Below, one piece after another: positions 51,044-57,953 of a stretch of DNA of 64,000 nucleotides. Below the pieces are notes generated by a model. That model was not told where the DNA came from and did not search any database. It worked only from the letters and a program-made list of their open reading frames with translations. The stretch is from assembly GCF_000620105.1 (NCBI RefSeq), contig NZ_JHVK01000001.1, forward strand, positions 186,001-250,000. Direction: 5' to 3'. The number at the start of each line of letters is the position of its first letter. Position 1 is the stretch's first letter. The stretch comes from Microvirgula aerodenitrificans DSM 15089. GTDB taxonomy: Bacteria; Pseudomonadota; Gammaproteobacteria; Burkholderiales; Aquaspirillaceae. A program made the position numbers and the translations under genes.

Positions 51044-52851
51044 CAGAAAGCCCCGCTCTTGAAGTGGTGGCGGACGATGGTCTTGAAGCGCTTGACCACG
51101 GCCAGCGCATCCTTCAGCAGGTCGCGCTCCAGTGTCGACAGGCGGGCGGCATCGATCTGGGTATCGACCTTCTGGCCGAGTTTCTGTGCCTCCAGACCGT
51201 GAGCCAGTCGCAGTTCGAGCAGGAAGGACAGGGCTTCGGCCGTGTCGTGCGCCAGTTCGCCGTCGAGGCGGCCGGCCGCCGCCAGCGCGGTCAGCCGGTC
51301 AAAGGTGTTGGTATCGTCGAGGCCGGACTCCAGCGCATAGGCACGCACGCCATGGACGATGGGGAAGATGCCGGTCTTTTTCAGGTCGAGCAGCTCGGCG
51401 CCGTGGCGACCACTGCCCAGCCACTGCGACAGCCGTCCCATCGGCGCGTCGAACTGGTCGACGGCACGGGCGAAGCGGGCGAAATAGGACGCGTCGTCGT
51501 GCATGATGCCGAACAGGTACTCGCGAGCCTGTTGCAGCAGCGAGGCATCGCCGGCAACGGTGCTGGCATCGACGAAGATGGCCAGCTTCATCTGTGCCGC
51601 CTCGTCCGGCTGGTAGATCCAGCGATACAGCATGTTGCGGAAGCCGGTCTGCGACTGCACCCATTCCGGGTTGTTGACCATGATGCGGCCCGGGCATGGC
51701 GGGTAGCCGAAATCGGCCAGCGCGGCGGAGAACGCCTCGCAGGCGACCATGACCCCGTCGAGCGGGTAGCCGTCGCGCACGATCAGGGCATTGTCCTGAT
51801 CGGTCTTGATGATCTGTTCGCCACGGCCTTCCGATCCCATCACCACCAGACAGCTGTTGGCGAACAGCCCGTCCGGCGCGATCAGTTCCCAGGCGCGGGC
51901 GAACAGTTTGCCGTTCAGCGCCTGCATCAGCCGGGCCAGTTCGCGTGCCTTGACGCCGTGGCCGGCCAGCATGGCGATCAGTGTCTCCATCTGCGCGGCG
52001 ACCGCGCGCAGCGCGTCCAGCGAGTCGGCGACTTCCAGCTGCTGGGCGATCAGGTGCGAATGGTTGGAGAAGTACGACAGCAGGTCGATCTGTTCCAGTA
52101 CGCCGACCGGGCGGCCTTCCTCGGTGACGACCACGCGCTGGATGATGTGGCGGGTCATGATCAGCAGGGCGTCGAACAGGTAGTCGTCGATGTCGACGGT
52201 AATCAGTTCAAAGCGGCACAGTGCGTCCAGCGGGGTGTCGGACGGCGTGCCGTTGATGATCACGTCACGGCAATCGCTGGTGGTGAAGATGCCGACCCGG
52301 TCAGTGGCACCGACCAGCACCGAGCGCACTTTGTGGTCGCGCATGGCGACGGCGGCGTCGAAAACGGTGGCATCGGCGGGCAGGAACACCGCCGGTTTCA
52401 CGACGGCGTCCCGTACCGAGGCGGTCAGGATGGTCTGCAACTCGCGATTGTTGCCGCGACCGGCCAGCGCAGCGAATTTCTGTGCCGCGCTCTGGAAGAA
52501 AAAGGCGGCGAACAGGCTGTTGCCGTCGATCAGCGCCATGACTACCGCCTTCGGGATCGCGAACAGCAGCGTTTCCTCATGCGCGTCAATGCGGTGGCCG
52601 GCGCGGCCGGCGATCAGCGCACGACTGTCGAAGGTGTCGTTCTCGCGGAAGACGGCGACGATCTCGCCATCATCGGCGCGCTCGCAGGCCATGCCCTTCA
52701 TGACCACGAACATGTGTTCGACCGCCTCGCCCGGAGCCAGAATCACCGCTTCGGCCGCAAAGTACAGGATGTCGACTGCCTGCTCGACCCGGCTGCGCTC
52801 GGCCGGCCCCAGAACGTCGAAAGGCGGGTGGGAAAAGTCGAATCGTTGCAT
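51043..52851 (-). CDS. cNMP-binding/CBS/DUF294 nucleotidyltransferase-like protein
   Basis: The 602-residue protein has four parts: an N-terminal cyclic-nucleotide-binding-like domain (about 15-130, APGEAVEHMFVVMKGMACERADDGEIVAVFRENDTFD), two CBS domains (about 145-265, with KVRSVLVGATDRVGIFTTSD and IIQRVVVTEEGRPVGVLEQID), a nucleotidyltransferase-like DUF294 domain (GSEGRGEQ at 339-346, TDQD at 350-353) and a helical DUF294_C end. It would sense nucleotides and possibly modify a target by nucleotidylation. The downstream exonuclease is translationally coupled, so the two act together; the target is unknown. Confidence 0.9.
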   Translation of the reverse strand: MQRFDFSHPPFDVLGPAERSRVEQAVDILYFAAEAVILAPGEAVEHMFVVMKGMACERADDGEIVAVFRENDTFDSRALIAGRAGHRIDAHEETLLFAIPKAVVMALIDGNSLFAAFFFQSAAQKFAALAGRGNNRELQTILTASVRDAVVKPAVFLPADATVFDAAVAMRDHKVRSVLVGATDRVGIFTTSDCRDVIINGTPSDTPLDALCRFELITVDIDDYLFDALLIMTRHIIQRVVVTEEGRPVGVLEQIDLLSYFSNHSHLIAQQLEVADSLDALRAVAAQMETLIAMLAGHGVKARELARLMQALNGKLFARAWELIAPDGLFANSCLVVMGSEGRGEQIIKTDQDNALIVRDGYPLDGVMVACEAFSAALADFGYPPCPGRIMVNNPEWVQSQTGFRNMLYRWIYQPDEAAQMKLAIFVDASTVAGDASLLQQAREYLFGIMHDDASYFARFARAVDQFDAPMGRLSQWLGSGRHGAELLDLKKTGIFPIVHGVRAYALESGLDDTNTFDRLTALAAAGRLDGELAHDTAEALSFLLELRLAHGLEAQKLGQKVDTQIDAARLSTLERDLLKDALAVVKRFKTIVRHHFKSGAF

Positions 52852-52998
52852 GGCGGGGCGAGTCCGTCGTGATTATCCTTTCGTCATGATGCCCGTTTGC
52901 CGAACGCGCGTCATCAGGATTGTCGGACAAGATGTTTGCCATTGGGGAGCCGGCGAAAACCCGTGCTATCTTGTGCCTCCGCCCGGAAACACACTGCC

Positions 52999-53925
52999 AT
53001 GCCACTGCACATTGAAACCCCGTTGATGGAATCACGCCCGTTGAGCGTGCTGAGCGGCCAGTCCGTCTGGCTGAAGCTGGAGGCGCTGCAAGTGCCAGGG
53101 TCGTTCAAGATCCGGGGTATCGGCCACGCATGCACCGTTTACCGGCAGCGCGGGGCGCAGCGTTTCGTGTCGTCATCCGGCGGCAATGCCGGGCTGGCCG
53201 TCGCCTATGCCGGGCGTTGTCTGGGGCTGCCGGTCACGGTCGTGGTGCCGGAAACGACGACGGCACGGGCGAAAGAACTACTGGCTCTGGAAGGGGCCGA
53301 TGTCATCGTGCACGGCAGTTCCTGGCAGGAGGCCAACCAGCATGCACAAACCCTGCTGGGTGCGAGCGATGCCTTCCTGCATCCGTTCGATGATCCGCTG
53401 CTGTGGGAGGGTCATGCGACGATGATCGACGAAGTCGCCCGGGCCAGTGGCAAGCCGGATGCCGTGGTGCTGTCGGTCGGTGGTGGCGGTCTGCTGTCCG
53501 GCGTCGTGGCGGGTCTGCAGCGCAATGGCTGGCATGACGTGCCGGTGCTGGCGGTGGAAACCGAAGGGGCGGCCTCGTTCCAGGCCGCCGTGCAGGCCGG
53601 GCATCCGGTGGCGCTGGAGCGGATCAGCAGTATTGCCACTTCGCTGGGTGCCAAGCAGGTGTGCGAGCAGGCATGGCACTGCGCGCAGACACACCCGGTC
53701 CACAGTCTGGTGATACCGGATCGCAGCGCCCTTGCTGCCTGCGAGCGTTTTCTGACCGATCACCGCATTCTGGTCGAACCGGCCTGTGGCGCAGCGCTGG
53801 CCGCGGTCTACGAGCAGGCCACCGCCCTGGCCGCCTGCCGCAAGGTGCTGGTGATCGTATGCGGCGGCGCGACGGCGACCATCGACCAGATCCGTACCTG
53901 GGCCGGGCAACAGGACCAGGCGTAG
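52999..53925 (+). CDS. PLP-dependent serine/threonine dehydratase-like enzyme
   Basis: The 308-residue fold-type II PLP enzyme starts at 52999 (MPLHIETPLMESRPLSV). The PLP lysine lies in VPGSFKIRGIGHA, the substrate loop is SSSGGNAGLAVAYAG (serine/threonine dehydratase type SSGGNAG), and the phosphate-binding loop is VGGGGLLSGVVAGLQ. The final CGGATATIDQI also fits. There is no ACT regulatory domain, so it is the catabolic, serine dehydratase-like form giving pyruvate and ammonia. The Lrp-type regulator converges 20 bases downstream. Confidence 0.9.
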   Translation: MPLHIETPLMESRPLSVLSGQSVWLKLEALQVPGSFKIRGIGHACTVYRQRGAQRFVSSSGGNAGLAVAYAGRCLGLPVTVVVPETTTARAKELLALEGADVIVHGSSWQEANQHAQTLLGASDAFLHPFDDPLLWEGHATMIDEVARASGKPDAVVLSVGGGGLLSGVVAGLQRNGWHDVPVLAVETEGAASFQAAVQAGHPVALERISSIATSLGAKQVCEQAWHCAQTHPVHSLVIPDRSALAACERFLTDHRILVEPACGAALAAVYEQATALAACRKVLVIVCGGATATIDQIRTWAGQQDQA

Positions 53926-53945
53926 CGCGTCTGCCCGGGGGGCCG

Positions 53946-54401
53946 TTACGGCGTGATCTTTACCGCCTGCACCGTCACGTGTTTGCGGACCGGGCTCGAC
54001 AGCACCAGTGAGGTCGTCACCGCGCCCTCGACGGCCAGGGCATCCACGACGCGTTCCAGGTCCTGCGGCTCGGCGATGGCGCAGCGCACGATAAAGCAGT
54101 CTTCGCCGGTCACGCGGTCAGCGCTCAGCACCTCGGGCATGGCCTCGAACAGCGCCAGATACCGGGCGATGCCGGCATGCGTGGTCCTGATCCGGATAAT
54201 GGCTTCCAGGCCGACGCCCAGCGCGCGCAGGTTGACGCGGGCGCCGTACCCTTCGATAACGCCGCTGTGTTCCAGCTTGCGCACGCGCTCACTCATCGCC
54301 GGCTGTGAAAGGCCGATCTTCTTTCCCAGTGCCGCCAGGCTCTGGCGTGCGTCAGCCTGGAGCGCTTCCAGGATCTGGCGGTCCTTCTTGTCGACAGGCA
54401 T
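53946..54401 (-). CDS. Lrp/AsnC-family transcriptional regulator
   Basis: The 151-residue product has the Lrp HTH (MPVDKKDRQILEALQADARQSLAALGKKIGLSQPAMSERVRKLEHSGVIEGYGARV) and the RAM/AsnC ligand domain (LSADRVTGEDCFIVRCAIAEPQDLERVVDALAVEGAVTTSLVLSSPVRK). It binds amino acids or related ligands. It is divergent from a glutathione transferase-like gene with a perfect palindrome between them, and it converges with the dehydratase gene; both are likely targets. Confidence 0.93.
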   Translation of the reverse strand: MPVDKKDRQILEALQADARQSLAALGKKIGLSQPAMSERVRKLEHSGVIEGYGARVNLRALGVGLEAIIRIRTTHAGIARYLALFEAMPEVLSADRVTGEDCFIVRCAIAEPQDLERVVDALAVEGAVTTSLVLSSPVRKHVTVQAVKITP

Positions 54402-54420
54402 GTGCTTCCGATCGGGTTGC

Positions 54421-54441
54421 TGACCGATGAATCATCGGTCA
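54421..54441. promoter_or_regulatory. Perfect palindromic operator upstream of Lrp-type regulator
   Basis: TGACCGATGA (54421-54430) and TCATCGGTCA (54432-54441) are exact complements around a central A. It lies 20 bases upstream of the regulator and 81 bases upstream of the GST-like gene, so it probably serves both. Confidence 0.8.
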
Positions 54442-54521
54442 GGAGGGCGGATTTTCGATGAACTGCCATTCGCCACGAATGGCATCCCCGGTATCGTGGG
54501 GTACTTTCCTCGGGAGGACAA

Positions 54522-55130
54522 ATGCAACTCATCGGAATGCTGGATTCACCCTACGTGCGGCGCACGGCGATTTCCCTGCGGCTGCTGGGGCTGCCCTTCG
54601 AACACCGGCCGCTGTCGGTATTCAGTGACTTTGACCGGTTTCGCGAGATCAATCCGGTGGTGAAGGCACCGACGCTGATCTGCGACGACGGCACTGTGCT
54701 GATGGATTCCTCGCTGATCATCGACTACGCCGAGGGAGTGAGCTGCCGCTCCCTGATGCCGGCTGCCGCCAGCGAACGGGTCCGCGCGCTGCGTCTCACC
54801 GGGCTGGCGCTGGTCGCCTGCGAGAAAACGGTGCAGATCGTCTACGAGCAAAACCTTCGACCGGCCGGGAAGCAGCATCAGCCCTGGCTGGACAGGATCG
54901 GCAGCCAGCTCGTTGCGGCCTGGTCGGCCATCGAGCAGGAAGCGGCAGCCACACCACTGTCGGCCGACGCCGCCCTCATGACACAGGCCGATCTGTCGGT
55001 TGCCGTGGCCTGGGCATTCATGCAACTGATGCTGCCGGACCTCCTTGCCCCCGACGCCTGCCCGCTGCTGGCCGACTTCTCGCTGCGCGCGGAACGCCTG
55101 CCTGCATTCCTGGCGTCGCCGCAGCGCTGA
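54522..55130 (+). CDS. Glutathione S-transferase family protein
   Basis: The 202-residue product has the thioredoxin-like N-terminal domain (MQLIGMLDSPYVRRTAISLRLLGLPFEHRPLSVFSDFDRFREINPVVKAPTLICDDGTVLMDSSLIIDYAE) with S9 as probable glutathione-activating residue, the cis-proline in KAPTL, and ESS-like DSS, then an all-helical domain. It would conjugate or reduce small electrophiles with glutathione. It is divergent from the Lrp-type gene and followed within 6 bases by remnants of broken genes on the other strand. Confidence 0.9.
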   Translation: MQLIGMLDSPYVRRTAISLRLLGLPFEHRPLSVFSDFDRFREINPVVKAPTLICDDGTVLMDSSLIIDYAEGVSCRSLMPAAASERVRALRLTGLALVACEKTVQIVYEQNLRPAGKQHQPWLDRIGSQLVAAWSAIEQEAAATPLSADAALMTQADLSVAVAWAFMQLMLPDLLAPDACPLLADFSLRAERLPAFLASPQR

Positions 55131-55135
55131 CCGGT

Positions 55136-55312
55136 TCAATTAACCAGTACACCGCACAGGCCGGGCAGATGCAGGAACGGCTGCATGAACCGGGGGCATT
55201 CGATATCCATCCGGCCGGTGTCGCTTGTCGTGCCGAAGTGGTAATGGGCCTGCAGCGCTGGCGGCAGGGCATCCCAGTCGGCGCCGAGCACCTGCTGTAT
55301 CAGACTTTTCAT
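55136..55312 (-). pseudogene. Truncated DUF4166 gene remnant
   Basis: The 58-residue frame (MKSLIQQVLGADWDALPPALQAHYHF...MDIECPRFMQPFLHLPGLCGVLVN) matches only the start of a DUF4166 protein, whose usual length is near 200 residues or more, and stops 5 bases from the GST gene. Its ATG overlaps the stop of the DUF2269 remnant (ATGA), so the two once formed a coupled operon. The downstream part has been lost, probably by deletion. Confidence 0.7.
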
Positions 55313-55560
55313 GATCCGGCTCCCGGAAAGTGTTTGAAGACCATCAGTGCCACGACCCGTACCATCGAGAGAAAGGCCGGGACGCCGAGCCAGAACCACC
55401 ACCGGGTCATGGTCCAGTACCGCGCGGGCAGGGGCGTGCCCCGGACCATGGCTTCGCTGGCGAGGCGCTGCATGCGTATCTGCAGCCAGACCACGGGCAG
55501 TCAGCAGGCACCGGCAAAAAAATACAGGAACAGGCTGGCGGCAATCCATACGCTGGTTGG
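55309..55560 (-). pseudogene. DUF2269-like membrane protein remnant with in-frame stop
   Basis: Read on the minus strand, TSVWIAASLFLYFFAGAC, a stop, then LPVVWLQIRMQRLA...YWTMTRWWFWLGVPAFLSMVRVVALMVFKHF. The usual family sequence has tryptophan where TGA now stands (55503-55501), so a single TGG-to-TGA change broke it. The N-terminal helices are missing: the frame runs into the 3' end of the PIN toxin gene. The fragment ends in a 4-base overlap with the DUF4166 remnant. Confidence 0.7.
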
Positions 55561-55567
55561 AAAAAGG

Positions 55568-56140
55568 CTAGAGAATGCCCCGGAAAGACGAAAGCAGTTT
55601 GCTTGTCCGCACCAGGCCCTGCTTCAGCAGAATGGCGAGGTAGTGATCCACCGCTATCGGTGGATTTCTGAGCTGCTCTCGCTGTTTCCGGGCTGCCTGG
55701 ACGACGGCTGCCTGATCCAGATCGAACAGGTTTTCGATAAAGCTGTCCGGATGCTGAGCGTCGATTCCGTAGCCTGACAGTACCCTGGACGGAAAGTCTT
55801 TTTCATTGAAAGTCACGATCACGCTGGCATTGCCGTGTATGGCTGCGGCCAGCACATGGCGGTCATCAGCATCAGGCAAGGCCAGCGCTTCTATCAGGTG
55901 TTCATGACCTGTCACCACGGCATCCGGGATGGCCTGGTCCATCAGGGCTGCGGTGCGGCTGACTTGCCGGGGTGTCAGGTCCGGGCGGTTCTTCAGCAGG
56001 TTGCGCTGCCATTCGGCGTGGATTTGCGGGCTCCATCGTGCCCGGAACTGCCCTGACAGTCCGAGCCATATCAGCAGGTCCCGCAGTGGTGCAGGGTAGA
56101 GGACGCAGGCATCGCAGAGGGCGACAAAGGGCGTCGCCAT
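55568..56140 (-). CDS. PIN-domain toxin-like protein
   Basis: The 190-residue product has PIN-domain acidic residues in FVALCDACVLYPAPLRD, near the middle in PDADDRHVLAAAIHGNA, and in VTFNEKDFPSRVL. PIN proteins are Mg2+-dependent ribonucleases, commonly toxins. The C-terminal 60 residues are helical and extend the usual core, as in the PIN_3 group. Its start overlaps the stop of the HTH gene by one base, the usual antitoxin-toxin order. It sits against a broken DUF2269-DUF4166 operon, suggesting arrival by insertion. Confidence 0.87.
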   Translation of the reverse strand: MATPFVALCDACVLYPAPLRDLLIWLGLSGQFRARWSPQIHAEWQRNLLKNRPDLTPRQVSRTAALMDQAIPDAVVTGHEHLIEALALPDADDRHVLAAAIHGNASVIVTFNEKDFPSRVLSGYGIDAQHPDSFIENLFDLDQAAVVQAARKQREQLRNPPIAVDHYLAILLKQGLVRTSKLLSSFRGIL

Positions 56141-56631
56141 CAGTCGTAGCCCATGCCCAGCGCCTGGGCCTGGCTGGCCAGTGCAGCCATGGCCTGCTCA
56201 CTGTTGTGATCACGTTCAGCCTTGAAACGCATCAGGTCGGTGAGCCGGATACGTCGATGCTTGCCTGTCCTGTGGCAGGGCAAAGCGTCGTTATCGAGCA
56301 GCTTGACCAGATGCGGGCGTGAGACATTCAGCAGATCCGCCGCTTCCTGTGTGGTCAGTTCGGCATGCACGGGAACGACTTTGACGGTATTGCCTTCTGC
56401 CTGTTCGGCCAGGATATCCAGCAGCAGGCGCAGGGCAGAGATGGGCAGATCCAGCTGGTGGGACTGATTCTGTTCATCGAGTATCTGCAGGCGCTGGGTG
56501 CCGGGGCCGCTTGCCAGGCAGGCGGCCAGCGCACGTCGCCCTTCACCGGCCAGCTGTGCCTCCCGCGCCGCCGGGAGCGTCATTTCGGCTGACAGAACTG
56601 GGGTCATGGCTTGTTTCCCTTGTTTAGCCAT
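56140..56631 (-). CDS. HTH (excisionase-like) antitoxin of a PIN toxin-antitoxin module
   Basis: From ATG 56631 (MAKQGKQAMTPVLSAEMTLP) the product has 163 residues; an internal ATG at 56607 is possible. The C-terminal third has an excisionase/MerR-like HTH (TTQEAADLLNVSRPHLVKLLDNDALPCHRTGKHRRIRLTDLMRFKAER). The N-terminal half (about 25-95) contains LPISALRLLLDILAEQAEGNTV and probably binds the toxin. Direct repeats TAAACGAAAT at 56649-56683 just upstream suggest autoregulation. The module is upstream-coupled to the PIN gene. Confidence 0.87.
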   Translation of the reverse strand: MAKQGKQAMTPVLSAEMTLPAAREAQLAGEGRRALAACLASGPGTQRLQILDEQNQSHQLDLPISALRLLLDILAEQAEGNTVKVVPVHAELTTQEAADLLNVSRPHLVKLLDNDALPCHRTGKHRRIRLTDLMRFKAERDHNSEQAMAALASQAQALGMGYD

Positions 56632-56648
56632 ATCGGACAGGTACACCG

Positions 56649-56683
56649 TAAACGAAATAATCGAAAATCGCAATAAACGAAAT
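56649..56683. promoter_or_regulatory. Direct-repeat operator of the toxin-antitoxin module
   Basis: TAAACGAAAT occurs at 56649-56658 and exactly again at 56674-56683, with TCGAAAATCG between. The repeats lie 18 bases upstream of the antitoxin start, in locally AT-rich DNA unlike the rest of the window. They would cover the promoter. Confidence 0.6.
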
Positions 56684-56705
56684 GGTGCCGGTGAGCCTGC
56701 CCGCC

Positions 56706-57872
56706 TCACCGGTTCCGCACGCGCAGCACCAGCAGCGCAATCACGCCGGCGACCAGCCCCCAGAAGGCCGAACCGACGCCGGCCAGGGTGACGCCGGACG
56801 CGGTGACCAGAAAGGTGATCAGCGCCGGCTCGCGATCGCTGTCCTCGCGCAGGGCGACCGCCAGGCCGTTGCCGATGGTGCCGAGCAGCGCCAGACCGGC
56901 TATGGCCAGCACCAGTTCCTTCGGCAGGGCGGAGAACACCGCACCGACCGTGGCGCCAAAGGCGCCGATCAGCAGGTAGAACACCCCGGCCGATACGGCG
57001 GCCATATAGCGGCGCGACGGGTCTTCATGCGCCTCGCGGCCCATGCAGATGGCGGCGGTGATGGCGGCCAGATTCAGCGCATAGGCGCCGAATGGCGCCA
57101 GCAGCAGCGTGGTCAGACCGGTCCAGCCGACCAGTGGCGACACGGGCACGTCGTAGCCGGAAGCGCGGATCACGGCGACGCCGGGCACATTCTGCGATGC
57201 CATGGTGACGACGAACAGCGGCAGGGCGATGCCGACCAGCGCGGCGAACGAGAACGACGGCAGGGTGAACACCGGCGTGGCCAGTTCCAGTCGCACATCG
57301 CCGAAGTGCAGCTGTCCATGCAGCAGCGCCACGGCCAGGCCGGCCGCCAGCGCGAGAATGATGGCGTAGCGCGGCAGCAGACGGCGGGCAAGCAGGTAGA
57401 CGGCGCACATGCTCACGACCAGCAGGAACTGCGCCTGCAGGGCGACGAACACATTGAGGCCGAAACGCAACAGGACGCCGGCCAGCATGCCGGCGGCCAG
57501 CGAGACCGGAATGCGCTTTATTGCCCGCTCGAACACGCCGGAGAATCCGGCTGCGGTGATCAGTGCCGCCGAGACGACAAAGGCGCCGATGGCCTCGCTC
57601 ATCGGCACGCCGGCAGCGCCGGTAATCAGCATGGCGGCGCCCGGTGTCGACCAAGCGGTGACGATGGGCACCCGGTAGCGCAGCGACAGCACGATGCAGG
57701 TCAGGCCCATGCCGAGGCCGAGCGCCCACATCCAGGAGGCGACTTCGGCCGCATTGGCGCCTGATGCCTCAGCGGCCTGGAACACGATGACGGCCGAGCT
57801 GGTAAAGCCGACCAGCACGGTCACGAAGCCGGCGATGATCGCCGACAGCGACAAATCCTTGAAAGCACGCAT
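56706..57872 (-). CDS. benE: BenE-family benzoate/H+ symporter
   Basis: The 388-residue membrane protein has about twelve helices and BenE signatures: GFVTVLVGFTSSAVIVFQAAEASGA, VPIVTAWSTPGAAML, SQNVPGVAVIRASGY, and GLTTLLLAPFGAYALNLAAITAAICMG. BenE imports benzoate in symport with protons. No benzoate catabolic genes (benABCD, cat) are nearby, so the substrate is tentative. It is upstream of the toxin-antitoxin operators and 81 bases downstream of mutL on the same strand. Confidence 0.92.
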   Translation of the reverse strand: MRAFKDLSLSAIIAGFVTVLVGFTSSAVIVFQAAEASGANAAEVASWMWALGLGMGLTCIVLSLRYRVPIVTAWSTPGAAMLITGAAGVPMSEAIGAFVVSAALITAAGFSGVFERAIKRIPVSLAAGMLAGVLLRFGLNVFVALQAQFLLVVSMCAVYLLARRLLPRYAIILALAAGLAVALLHGQLHFGDVRLELATPVFTLPSFSFAALVGIALPLFVVTMASQNVPGVAVIRASGYDVPVSPLVGWTGLTTLLLAPFGAYALNLAAITAAICMGREAHEDPSRRYMAAVSAGVFYLLIGAFGATVGAVFSALPKELVLAIAGLALLGTIGNGLAVALREDSDREPALITFLVTASGVTLAGVGSAFWGLVAGVIALLVLRVRNR

Positions 57873-57953
57873 GGGTCAGACTGCCAGACACGAATGACGG
57901 GAGGGTGAGTGTAACTGCGAACCCGCCCGTGACGCCAAGGGGACGAGGCGTGG

